Source of the DNA: Dictyocoela muelleri
Taxonomy: Eukaryota; Microsporidia
DNA length: 16,698 nt
Direction of reading: 5' to 3'
Assembly (NCBI GenBank): GCA_016256075.1
Contig: SDVU01000240.1
Coordinates: 1-16,698 of the forward strand
The notes under the pieces are model-generated. The model saw nothing but the letters and a program-made list of their open reading frames with translations. It was not told the DNA's origin and did not search any database. This document shows, one piece after another, positions 1 through 8,245 of this stretch. The stretch's first letter is position 1, and each line of letters begins with the position of its first letter. A program made the position numbers and the translations under genes.

Positions 1-64
1 TTTTTCTACCATCAATTTTTCTCAGGTCTCTAACCCGGGTCACAATTTAAACACCTATAATAAA
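1..64. repeat. Arm of an inverted repeat, cut by the window start
   Basis: Positions 1-64 are matched in inverted orientation by about 1063-1126, with only a few differences. The outer portion, 1-40, also matches about 1330-1369 in direct orientation. It ends in CTAACCCGGGT, the same end as the foldback element at 1086-1369. The inner portion (about 42-60) pairs with 1068-1085. Together the arms flank the copy A transposase, as the terminal inverted repeats of a DNA transposon would. Because the match runs to base 1, the true outer end lies outside the window. Confidence 0.75.
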
Positions 65-286
65 ATTAAAAATTAAAAAATACATTATAAAAGTTAATAA
101 ACAAATTTTAAAAATTTAAAAATAGATTTAAAAAATTAAAAAATACAATAAAATTAAATAGAATGAATTTAATTCAGTATAATATCCAGAAATTCACCGA
201 ATTCAATATGTTTATAATTTTTTAAAACATAAAAACATTTAAATGATCGTTTAATGTTTCAATTTTTATACCATAACTATAGTGTT

Positions 287-1043
287 TTATTTTTTTAATA
301 ACGACCAAATATTTTAAGTAGTCTGTGTGTTTGCTTTGGTTTCCGGATCAACGAAATTATATTTATGACATACAGAATCTCTAAAATAATTTCTTTAGAT
401 TTGTATGCAGACCATTTATCAGATATAACATAGCTTCTGCTTTTGATATTTTTTTGAATAATATGGATCAGTGTTTCACAATTTCGATTGTCTATCCGCT
501 GTAGATAACAATATCCCGTCTTTATTTCAACTGTTCCCCATATCCAGACAGCCATTCCTAATCTTCCAACTCTATATTTTCTTCGGCTCCAAAAAGTTTA
601 CTCTATCTTAACTTCTTTTAGAACACCCCCCAACATTCGCAGATTCTTAACAACGAATTTACTATTTTTTCCCTAAATAACGATACTAATGACCCATACA
701 TATCTTCGCCGATCTTACAAATGTTTATTATATATTCAGATGTAAAATGGACGCGGTTAAAAAAATAAAAAGAAAACCTTAAAAATACAACAGGATCAAT
801 CTTAGTATTTTTAAGAGCACAATCAATAAGCAAATTTTTTAAACTGCTACATTTCCCACATTTCCAAGCATATTTATAATAATATTTTGAGTTTGGCTTA
901 ATTTTCGTAAAATTTTTGCATGTATGGAACCTTTTTGTCTGTAGAATAGCCCATAATGCCTGAAACAATTCAAGGACGTTTTCCTTGTCGGAAATATAAA
1001 TAAAAAATTCAAAATCAGTTAAATAATTTAATCGATTTAACAT
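287..1043 (-). pseudogene. Merlin/IS1595-like DDE transposase, copy A (decayed)
   Basis: The product would be a cut-and-paste transposase of the Merlin (IS1016/IS1595-like) group, with an N-terminal zinc ribbon followed by a DDE core. From the ATG at 1043 the frame gives a Cys pair (WKCGKCSS) and the helical stretch before the core, then runs to about 618. The core follows in another frame from about 620: GGVLKEVKI, then RRKYRVGRLGMAVWIWGTVE, then ISDKWSAYK with the second catalytic Asp, then NIWSLLKK. The gene is dead. There is a frameshift near 620, a stop in place of the first catalytic Asp region, a frame change near 340, and a stop where the catalytic Glu of the T(I/T)ENIWS motif should be. 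The C-terminus stops at 287-289. Inverted repeats at 1-64 and 1063-1126 flank it. Family assignment is by motif recognition and fairly sure. Confidence 0.8.
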
Positions 1044-1062
1044 AGGGTAAAATTGAATTTTT

Positions 1063-1126
1063 TTTATATAGGTGTTTAAATTGAGACACGGGTTAGGGAC
1101 CAGAGAAAAATTGATGGTAGAAAAAA
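1063..1126. repeat. Right terminal inverted repeat of the copy A element
   Basis: This is the inverted partner of positions 1-64, sharing TATAGGTGTTTAAATTG, GGGTTAGRGACC and AAAAATTGATGGTAGAAAAA. It sits just upstream of the copy A start codon (1043, minus strand), where the 5' terminal repeat of a small DNA transposon is expected. From 1086 outward it becomes the left arm of the foldback element, so the transposon end and the foldback overlap. Confidence 0.75.
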
Positions 1127-1369
1127 AATAAAAAAAACGTTTTATATATAAAATTTTATGCTGATTTATTTTCATGATACATTTTTCTATATTTAAATTT
1201 ATACGTTTTATTTTTCTATATTTTGCTTCGCGAAATATGGAAAAATACAAAGTATAAAAATTAATATAAAAAAAGTTCCAATAAAATAAATCAGCATAAA
1301 ATTTTAGATATAAAACGTTTTTTTATTTTTTTTTCTACCATCAATTTTTCTCTGGTCCCTAACCCGGGT
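1086..1369. repeat. 284-bp foldback (palindromic) element
   Basis: The two halves are inverted copies of each other around an apex at about 1225-1231 (GC-TTC-GC). Ends are ACACGGGTTAGGGACC on the left and GGTCCCTAACCCGGGT on the right. The inner segments CGTTTTATATATAAAATTTT / AAAATTTTAGATATAAAACG also pair, then the AT-rich inner arms to the apex, with scattered mismatches and a few indels. There is no coding potential. It looks like a foldback MITE built from the outer end of the copy A terminal repeat. I see no clear target duplication. Confidence 0.75.
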
Positions 1370-1517
1370 AAGTACCAAAAAATCAATTTTTCGTTTAAAT
1401 TTTTATTTAAAATTTTTTACTTTTTGTTGTTTCTCTTTTAGTCTTATTTTGTTTTTTTCCTTTATTTATTATTTGGAAGTAGAATACATGAACAAAAAAT
1501 GTAATTTTGGACATTAT

Positions 1518-1580
1518 GTGTCAATAAAAATGCAAGATGGTGTGAATAAAAATGCAATGTGGTGTCAATAAAAAAATAAA
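1518..1580. repeat. 22-bp tandem repeat, about 2.8 units
   Basis: Units begin at 1518, 1540 and 1562 and read GTGTSAATAAAAATGCAA with a short variable tail. The third unit is partial and decays into an A-rich run. No protein role is supported; the open frame over it on the minus strand is a by-product of the repeat. Confidence 0.7.
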
Positions 1581-1606
1581 TAGTCTGCATACCTTTGAAG
1601 AAATGG

Positions 1607-1690
1607 ATTTATAACTCTGCAAAAATGGGTCTGTAACTTTGCAAAAATGGGTCTGTAACTTTGCAAAAATGGATCTATAACTTTGCAAAA
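1607..1690. repeat. 22-bp tandem repeat, about 3.8 units
   Basis: Units begin at 1607, 1629, 1651 and 1673, with core GTCTGTAACTTTGCAAAAAT plus GG. The two central units are identical; the outer ones differ at a few bases. The period equals that of the array at 1518-1580 although the unit sequence differs. There are no spacers, so this is not a CRISPR array. Confidence 0.85.
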
Positions 1691-1734
1691 CCCTGTGATA
1701 TAAATATAAAATATTTGACATATTATTTTATTTT

Positions 1735-2315
1735 TAATAAGTTAAAATTTTTTATTTTTTGTACGCGAACTTAGAATCTGCGAAATGAGACACCATGATT
1801 TTGTAGAAGCATTATAATTGATTTAGGATGTTATCATTGTAATTATCGTCTTTCAAAAGTCTTTCCTAGTGTCATGTCTTCGAGACATTAGGCTTTGAAT
1901 AACGTAAAATTTAGGTAAATGTTTTTATTGATAGTTTTGTAGTGCATGCCACTGCTCACTCTTGAGAAACCCTTATCTTTTATTCGAGTTTTGATGTATC
2001 TGAAAATGTTTATTGGTTTATTATCTTTCATACTCTTTTTTAAAAGGTCATTTTTTTATGCTTTAAAATAATAGATTAAAATTTAATTAATATTTTTTTT
2101 GGTTAAAGGGTTTTAAGTTAATTCGAAATTTGTGGAAATTAGAATTCGATGTCATTCATTGTTTTAAAACATGAAATCTAAATATTTTTAATTGTAAATA
2201 ATCATTATAAAAACATTTTTAAGATGAAAAAAATAAAATAAAAACTAAATCTTATAAAAATAATTTAATCTTTTTAATTCGTTTTTCTCGAAGAACTAGT
2301 CTTTAGTAATTTAAT
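1735..2315. other. AT-rich stretch without a recognisable gene
   Basis: I see no frame longer than a few dozen codons and no family motif. The only small structure is a hairpin, ATGTC-TTCGA-GACAT, near 1874-1888. The right end is the 3' flank of the gene ending at 2316 and may hold its terminator region. The rest may be old transposon sequence decayed past recognition. Confidence 0.4.
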
Positions 2316-3011
2316 CTAGTTCCCAATTTCGAAAAGATAAAGCAATAGTTCCAACGAAGAAATTTTATCGCTATAACCATGTATTTCCTTGATTATTTTG
2401 TTTTCCCTGTCATTTCCATATTTTATGAATAGATAAATAACATCATTTATCAAACAAATACCTAAAGTTTCCTCATTATTATATACTTTTAATTCTTCTA
2501 AACGATCTGAAATATCTGTAATTGTATCTGGAATAAATTGACCACCCATAAGTCTATAAACAAAACCAGACCATGAATTATCTTTAACTATATTTTTATC
2601 GTCCACAAAGTTAAATTGAATTTCAAATTTTTGACCAGGCTTTATTAAACCTTGTTTGGATGCTTCTTTATAAAATATATCTGGTTGTATAATAAAATCT
2701 GATGCCACATTTTTCATTTCGTAAGTTTCTATAAATTTGATATCAGGTACTCTTTTATTTATAAAATAAAAATCTTTTTTGTAAAAAAGAAAACAATTTA
2801 TGTTATAACCATCGTCTGTCGGTGTGTTAAATCCAGTATCAACGATTTTTTTCAATAATTGTACGTTTTCAGATTCCTTAATCATCACAATTTGTTCTCC
2901 ATTTTTTTCAGAAACTATTGATGAACCATACATAAATAAAACCATCATCCATAAAAGCATAGCTGAAATGATACAAATTGCTATTATTAAATTTCTTCTC
3001 GAACTCTCCAT
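2316..3011 (-). CDS. Putative single-pass membrane protein, 231 aa, family unknown
   Basis: This is an intact frame of 231 codons and the only one here that looks like a live host gene. The N-terminus has a short basic stretch (MESSRRN), then a strongly hydrophobic segment at about residues 8-29, ending near SSIV. That fits a signal anchor or uncleaved signal peptide, leaving about 200 residues in the lumen or outside. The rest is mixed polar and aromatic (FLFYKKDFYFINKR, SGFVYRLMGGQF, DVIYLFIKYGN), with cysteines at 73 and 186 that could pair. I see no N-glycosylation sequon and no recognised domain. The start is chosen because it is the first ATG, leads straight into the anchor, and has a TATA-like box about 20-30 bases upstream. 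Composition is slightly less A+T than its surroundings. It has no conserved neighbour; both sides are repeats. Function unknown; a species-restricted secreted or membrane protein is possible. Confidence 0.8.
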   Translation of the reverse strand: MESSRRNLIIAICIISAMLLWMMVLFMYGSSIVSEKNGEQIVMIKESENVQLLKKIVDTGFNTPTDDGYNINCFLFYKKDFYFINKRVPDIKFIETYEMKNVASDFIIQPDIFYKEASKQGLIKPGQKFEIQFNFVDDKNIVKDNSWSGFVYRLMGGQFIPDTITDISDRLEELKVYNNEETLGICLINDVIYLFIKYGNDRENKIIKEIHGYSDKISSLELLLYLFEIGN

Positions 3012-3028
3012 GAAAATTTATTCCAGTT

Positions 3029-3058
3029 CTATATTTATACTTTTAAATTAAAAAGGGG
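3029..3058 (-). promoter_or_regulatory. Putative promoter: C-rich motif and TATA-like box
   Basis: Read on the minus strand, AACCCCTTTTT (about 3049-3058) is followed by GTATAAATATAG (3029-3040), then the ATG at 3011. Microsporidian genes are known to carry a CCC/GGG-like motif close to the start codon, and short 5' leaders. Both elements and the spacing fit that pattern. A second AAAAAGGGGT copy lies at about 3165-3174. This is pattern matching only. Confidence 0.45.
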
Positions 3059-3059
3059 T

Positions 3060-4124
3060 TTAAATTTCTTTGTTTATTAATTCTTTTAAAAAAATTATTG
3101 GTATATTTAAGAAAATAAAATTTCCCCGTTTTTTCTATTTCTTTAAAATTTTTATTTAGGCATAAAAAGGGGTAGGTTTCTTATTCCATGATATTTTAAT
3201 TTGAATGTTAAGTATAGGAAATGATTTTTCTGTAATAAGAAACATTATTTAAGAGCATCACACTTTACTCTAGAATAATCGTTTATTAATCATGATGAAT
3301 TGAAATCTCTCATTTAGAGAAACTAAATGTTAAGGGGAACTTTACGTGTGGCGATTATAGATATTGTAAACATGCAATATATGCATAAATAAAACTTGAC
3401 CAAAAGGTAAACATGAAATTACATTAACAGAAAGATGAATAAAAGATAATTTCACATAAATTGATGGGAAAGTTATAAAACGGTATGAACACCGATAGAT
3501 TATTAAAGAAAAATTAATTCGACAAATCACCCAATTTGAGCGAGTTGTCGCATTTTAACTCAAAATTATAACCCTTATGGATCATTAAAAATAATTTATT
3601 TTAAAAATCAAAGAAGGAAAAAACTTTTATATTAAATAGATTTAATGTATAACTTTGGTAATTCAAAAAAAATAAAAAATGATTTGTGAAGATGTAGAAG
3701 TTCTAATTTCGAAATTCTGCTTTTTAAAAGATGATATTTACATTGACAAAAAAATGAAACATAACCACGAAGAAACCTTGAAATGAATGAAGCATATATA
3801 TTCGATATATACGTATTTAAAGATATATTAAAACATCCGATAGACCAAGATATATAATTGAATCTGAACTTGGAATAGTTTCTGCATATATTAATGACAA
3901 TTTTCTATGAAAAAAAGTTTTGTTGACACAATAACAATAAATAGGCGAAGGGAAATGAACGATATTCAATACATTGATGATATTAATGATTCGGTTCTGG
4001 TTAGGATACGTTCCCAAAATTTCAAAAATCGCTTTAGTTAAGATATGTACCCAGGATTTTTTTTAAAAAAATAATTTGGAAAATTTTTTTAAACATATAT
4101 AAATATGCCACAAATTAAAATGTT
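3060..4124. other. AT-rich region without a supported gene
   Basis: Only short, mutually inconsistent frames are found on both strands. On the plus strand a frame from the ATG at 3679 gives MICEDVEVLISKFCFL and then a KHNHEE stretch. That faintly resembles the zinc-binding N-terminus of MULE transposases, but it stops soon and I do not rely on it. A 29-base segment at 3524-3552 resembles one at 8437-8466. The rest gives nothing recognisable. Confidence 0.35.
3524..3552. repeat. Dispersed repeat, possible Tigger-type terminus
   Basis: AAATCACCCAATTTGAGCGA plus the next nine bases matches 8437-8466 (AAATCGTCCATTTTGAGCAA and onward) at roughly four of five positions, in direct orientation. The second copy lies upstream of a Tigger-like gene, so it could be a terminal repeat of that family. 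The partner end is not seen in either case. Confidence 0.3.
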
Positions 4125-5036
4125 TTAATTATTAAAAGATTTCTTTAACATTAAAATAAAAACTCTTCTAAATGATTCCTCAGAATGATCTCTTAAATAA
4201 TTTCTTCTAAAATCAAACTCTGTTACAAAATCCTCTTAATTTTCGCATTGAATTCCATGCCTATTCCGAATTGGATTTTTAAGATGCGACCATAAATTTT
4301 CGATTTTATTGGTGTGATTTACATACTGATTCGTAAAACCTTCTGAATGGCTACTACTATTTGTTGATACTCAAGATCAGATGCTGCACTAAGAAAACTT
4401 AATGGCCATCAATTATTAAAATCCTATTATTAGCTATTTTATTTGTAAAGACTACATAAAGAGTAGTTTTTTGTCTATTGTGAATTATTTCTAAAAAACA
4501 TCTTTCATCACCGTTTTCTTCGATTCCACCTAATAACCAAATTACATTAGAATTTTCACCATAAGAGTTAGATGGATCAGTAATTAGTCTACCTCGAGCT
4601 ATAGCCGTGTGATCAACTTGAACTCTTTTGTTTGAACCGCATATTAGAAATATATTATCGAGTTATTTGTTTAATCAGAAAAATAAAAAACTTCTTATAT
4701 ACTACGTATGTGGGTTGACAAAGACCAGAAAATTTTTCTACAGATTTTTTATGTCATGTATGAAAAAGTTGAGCAACAGTAAAATATCAAATAAATCTAA
4801 TCTAGATCCGTCATTAATTGTTAGTTTAAATATTGATTTTCTTTTTCTACATCTAATATTAGTTCATCTAAGAATATTACTTCTTTTTAATTTCTTTTGT
4901 TAATTAATAATGTCATCTTATGTCCACAACTACACTCTGAGATATCATCTATATTTTCGTTATCAATTAAAAATTCTAAAGCTTTTTGGTTATTATGATA
5001 ATTATTACCATGCACCCGACAACATAATTCAGTTAT
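4125..5036 (-). pseudogene. Merlin/IS1595-like DDE transposase, copy C (decayed)
   Basis: A cut-and-paste transposase of a different Merlin-like lineage from copies A and B. Reading leftward: RVHGNNYHNNQKALEFLI, zinc-ribbon start ECSCGHKMTLL (about 4930), then GSNKRVQVDHTAIARGRL with the first Asp (about 4610). Next come NVIWLLGGIEENGDERCFLE, ILIIDGH with the second Asp (about 4400), NKIENLWSHLKNPIRNRHG with the Glu (about 4290), and the tail EFDFRRNYLRDHSEESFRR to a stop at 4125-4127. All three catalytic acidic residues can still be read, but several stops and frame changes break the gene, chiefly in the zinc ribbon to first-Asp segment and around the second Asp. The N-terminus meets a solo LTR at 5037, so the start codon is lost or lies beyond it. 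Confidence 0.8.
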
Positions 5037-5312
5037 TGTAAATTACTTCCACCTGAGATTTCAAATAATCAAAATCTAAAAACTGATAAAAATTATGATG
5101 CAACAAACAAAGACGCACTATGGAAATTTCTAGAAAATTTTTTATAGCAACAATTCACAACTTGACCCACATACACGGGGAACACGATCAACCATACAAC
5201 TGCCCTGTGCATAAACAGGCTCCGCGCCGCAATTTTTATAAACAAGTTATAAATACATTATCATTATATAACCAACTTCTTATTTTTGGGCGGATATCTC
5301 CGGAGTCCGTCA
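5037..5312 (+). repeat. Solo LTR of a Ty3/gypsy element related to the one at 9964-14221
   Basis: Proposed ends TGTAA...GTCA give 276 bp, against 275 and 277 bp for the LTRs at 9964-10238 and 13945-14221. The right end (TCTCCGGAGTCCGTCA) is nearly identical to theirs; the middle is much diverged. Flanks are TTAT and ATAT, a possible worn 4-bp target duplication. A frame from 5120 contains SLYNQLL and FGRISPESV, as does the Gag start encoded in the other LTR. No internal element sequence lies on either side, so it is a solo LTR, the usual relic of recombination between two LTRs. The right end is firm; the left end is inferred from length and TG. Confidence 0.65.
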
Positions 5313-6124
5313 ATATTTTTGTGTAATACAAATATTAACATCTACGGGCCTATTTTTTTTCTATTTTTATTTTTATGGGCACATAACTTAACCACGACCA
5401 TTAGAGTGATTGTTAATAATTGTTTTCCATTAGTATACAATATAAATTAAAAATAGATCAAAATCATCTTACACAGTAGCATTTACTTATATTTAAAAAA
5501 ACAAAAATACATATCGATATATTACAATGAATTTTGAAATGGCATCATTTGAAGCCTTTTCAGAAGTATTCATTAATTCATCAATTTCCGTTTTTTTTAT
5601 TTTTTCTCGGATATTATTCCAAAAATTAAAAAAATGATAATTTCATAATTCATGTTAAAACAAGTCGAAGTTTTAGATAATCCTTTCAAATGAAATTGTA
5701 TTTTCTTTTGTTAATTTAAAAAATAAATGTTTGAAATACAAAAACTTGTTATTTTTTTAATAATAACTCAATAAGAGAAATATTATTGGTTTGTAATGGT
5801 TTTAAAAACCTTTATTGACATGATGCAGAAAATTTTTGTTGAAAAACCTAAGAATATTTCTACTGTTACATTTTGGTCAGTTTATGATAGAATCGTAATG
5901 ATATTCCCATCACCGTCAATTGTTTAGAAGGTTGACATCGCTCATTTAATAATAAATTTATTAAACCACATCCAAGCCCATACGAATCTTATACTGAGTT
6001 AAAAAACAATATGTTTAGTAAAAACACTATAAATATGATCTTATAAATAAAGAAAACATAACAAATGAAAATACTGGAATTATATACATTTTAGCAAATT
6101 ATTGAAGTATCGGTTCTCGTACGG
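5313..6124. other. AT-rich region without a recognisable gene
   Basis: Short frames occur on both strands (plus strand about 5820-5930, minus strand about 5515-5660) but none carries a motif I recognise. Frames change often, as in old transposon sequence. I cannot assign it to a family. Confidence 0.4.
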
Positions 6125-6431
6125 GTTAGAGATTTTCTTCATATTTGAAAATCTTTATTGGTAAGAGCATCGAGTATCTTTCTGATTATAAATAAGTTTA
6201 AAATCACGGGATAAATCTAAATATAAAATTAATATTAATATCCCAAAGATATATAGACAAATACCAAATTATGTGCGAAGCACCAAATTTGATAAATGTC
6301 TATATATCTTTGAAATATTAATATTAATTTTATATTTAGATTTATCTCGTGATTTTAAACTTATTTGTAATCAGAAAGATACTCGATGCTCTTACCAATA
6401 AAGATTTTCAAATATGAAGGGGGCCTCTAAC
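6125..6431. repeat. 307-bp near-perfect palindrome (foldback element)
   Basis: The sequence is symmetric about base 6278, the centre of GTGCGAAGCAC (6273-6283). Arms 6137-6277 and 6279-6419 pair with only a handful of mismatches and no net length change. Outside them, GTTAGAG (6125-6131) pairs with CTCTAAC (6425-6431) at the same symmetry, across a five-base mismatch. There is no coding potential. As RNA or single-stranded DNA it would form one hairpin of about 150 bp. The end motif resembles that of the foldback at 1086-1369. Confidence 0.9.
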
Positions 6432-6648
6432 TGTTAAAGAACTAAAGTATACTGGTTGTATATATTTAATGTTATTTCGGTTTTCTTAAAAATTAAGGAT
6501 GTTATTGATAAAAATTAATTAAATATTTGGAGCTTATGCGCATATTAATGATAAAAAAGAGTTGCACAATTTTTTTTTTGAAAAAACCTTTTTTGGAGCA
6601 AAAAATGTTATTATATTAAATTAATTAAAAATTAATTTTATTAAAATA
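6432..6648. other. Spacer between palindrome and copy B
   Basis: AT-rich, with homopolymer runs and no frame or motif. It would contain the 3' flank and possibly the 3' terminal repeat of the copy B transposon, which I could not identify. Confidence 0.3.
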
Positions 6649-6994
6649 TCAAATGTTATTTTTTTTTTCATTTCTCATTAACATAAATCTAAAAAGGTAT
6701 AGATATATCAATTTCTTTCTTCTATTTCGGAAAGAAATGCTTTTCTTAATACCAGACCAGCATCCTTCAATGGTATTTATATATACACCATTTATTGGAT
6801 TAACATTTTCAATCGAATGATTTACTTTAAAATGTCCAGAAAAATGAATGTGCAAATTATTATATCCGCGACAGCAATTAGAAAATATAATCGATTCTGG
6901 ATCTATAAATTTCCGTAGAAAGGAAATGATAGTTTCTGAATTTAGTGTTTTGGATTTTTTCAGAATTATTCTTCTAGGATCGGTACGTTCCACG

Positions 6995-7758
6995 GGCCTT
7001 GTTTAGAAAGATGCCTACCTCATAGTAGACATCTTTCTAAACAAAAGCAATTTTTTTTAAAATTTTATTAATTTAAAATTAATGGATTAAAAATTTTTGA
7101 ATTTTGATGGCATGATTTAATTATTAATAAATCTTAAGATATTATCAGCCACAAAAATATGTTTAAATTGTGATGATACTTCTTTTTTGAAAAAAATATA
7201 AATTTAAAATGCTAAAATACATCTTTTCTCCTAACCTTTTTTAACTTAGGCAAATTTAAAATTCAAGAATCGGAAATTTCAGCGTATTTTCATTAAATTT
7301 ACTCTTTAATGGCTGATATTTATTATAAGCAACTTAACTTATTTTATAATTTATCAAATGGCACAATAATGAAATTAAATTAAAAATTAATATCAAAAAA
7401 CATTTACAACATAAATTTGTAAATCATTTTTTCGTTTTGTAGAATTGAATGTAAACATTCCAAAAAATATTGGAGGTTTTTGGACGAATTTTAATATTAA
7501 AAGAAAAATAAAATGGTGTTAAAAGATGCATTAGATAGTTAAATATTTGAACATTTAAAAGTAAAGATATTTTTATAATATTATGAGACGATTTTAACAA
7601 TATATTTGTGGTATTTTAATAAATTTTTAGTTTGATTGGTTCTAATTAATTTTAATTAAAAAAATAATAATTTATTAATTTATTTTTAATTTTTTTTTAC
7701 AAAAAAATTCAATTCTCGCCCCCCCCTTATTGGTATGCATCTTATTAAACAAGCACCG
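6995..7758. mobile_element. Non-autonomous DNA transposon (MITE-like), ~764 bp
   Basis: The ends are imperfect inverted repeats of about 25 bp: CTTGTTTAGAAAGATGCCTA at the left and the inverse of TATGCATCTTATTAAACAAG at the right. They are flanked by GTTCCACG(G) at 6987-6995 and 7759-7767, an 8-9 bp target duplication. That size fits Merlin (8-9 bp) or MULE (9-10 bp) relatives. The left end also carries a subterminal hairpin (7001-7018 with 7025-7042). The interior is AT-rich with a CCCCCCC run near 7718 and no usable frame, so it would have needed a transposase in trans. It interrupts copy B. Confidence 0.8.
7001..7042. repeat. Subterminal hairpin at the left end of the MITE
   Basis: GTTTAGAAAGATGCCTAC and GTAGACATCTTTCTAAAC pair at 17 of 18 positions around a six-base loop. 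The left arm is part of the terminal repeat, so the end sequence is present twice in opposite orientations. Confidence 0.85.
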
Positions 7759-8245
7759 GTTCCACGGTTTCTAATATACAAACACTATCTACCGCATGCC
7801 TTCTTTATAATTTTCTATTACCAAACTTAGACTCATCAACTTCTACAATAACACCCAAACCACCTATATTTCTGATTTCCTGCAAATATTTTTTATTAAT
7901 ATTCATTTTTTTTCCTTTTAGAATCCTATAACTTCGGTATCTAGATATTTCTAGCCATTTTTCAATCTCCAATATATTGAGACCGGAAAGCTAATATTTC
8001 AATACAAGTAAGATTTTCAAATTAGTATTAAAATCGTTAATAAAAATTGAATTAAGACTCAAACATATGATACTACTTACTTCAAGGCTTCCAGGTAGAT
8101 CTCATTTGTAAAATCTTTCTAGAGTTCCATGTTAAATTTGAAAACCAAAAACAACATCCTTTTCAGATTAATTCTTCAATTATACAATTGTTTTATCTCA
8201 ACTAATATACTAGCCTCATTAATGGTTCTCTTGAAGGGTATTTTT

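Larger units (their letters stand above)
6649..8245 (-). pseudogene. Merlin/IS1595-like DDE transposase, copy B, split by an insertion
   Basis: A Merlin-like transposase gene broken in two by the element at about 6995-7758. The upstream piece (about 8245 to 7768) is worn, then becomes clear: EIRNIGGLGVIVEVDESKFG with the first Asp (7835-7837), then RHAVDSVCILETVE. The downstream piece (6993 to 6649) continues RTDPRRIILKK, IIFSNCCRGYNNL where the second catalytic Asp has become Asn, and NTIEGCWSGIKKS with the Glu (6766-6768). It ends NEKKNNI. Across the insertion, with one copy of the target duplication, the reading frame is continuous through TVERTDP. The first ~250 bases of the gene hold several stops. 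Copy B is closer to the GGxGVIVEVDESKFG type than copy C is. Confidence 0.85.

Noticed and set aside
1089-1097. Telomere-like GGGTTAGGG at foldback ends
   Set aside because: It occurs once per arm as part of the inverted repeat, not as a tandem telomeric array, so it does not mark a chromosome end.
618-1250. Use of the ATG at 1250 as start of transposase copy A
   Set aside because: The first ~69 codons fall in the terminal repeat and foldback. The protein resemblance begins only after the ATG at 1043.
1607-1690. CRISPR array
   Set aside because: The units are contiguous without spacers and the context is eukaryotic.
1521-1721. 66-codon frame on the minus strand
   Set aside because: It lies over the two 22-bp tandem arrays; its repeated peptide comes from the DNA repeat and there is no other sign of a gene.
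3342-4017. Two minus-strand frames of 62 and 66 codons
   Set aside because: No recognised motif, no promoter-like signal, and length expected by chance in such sequence.
4628-4903. 91-codon plus-strand frame
   Set aside because: It is antisense to the recognised copy C transposase and has no motif of its own.
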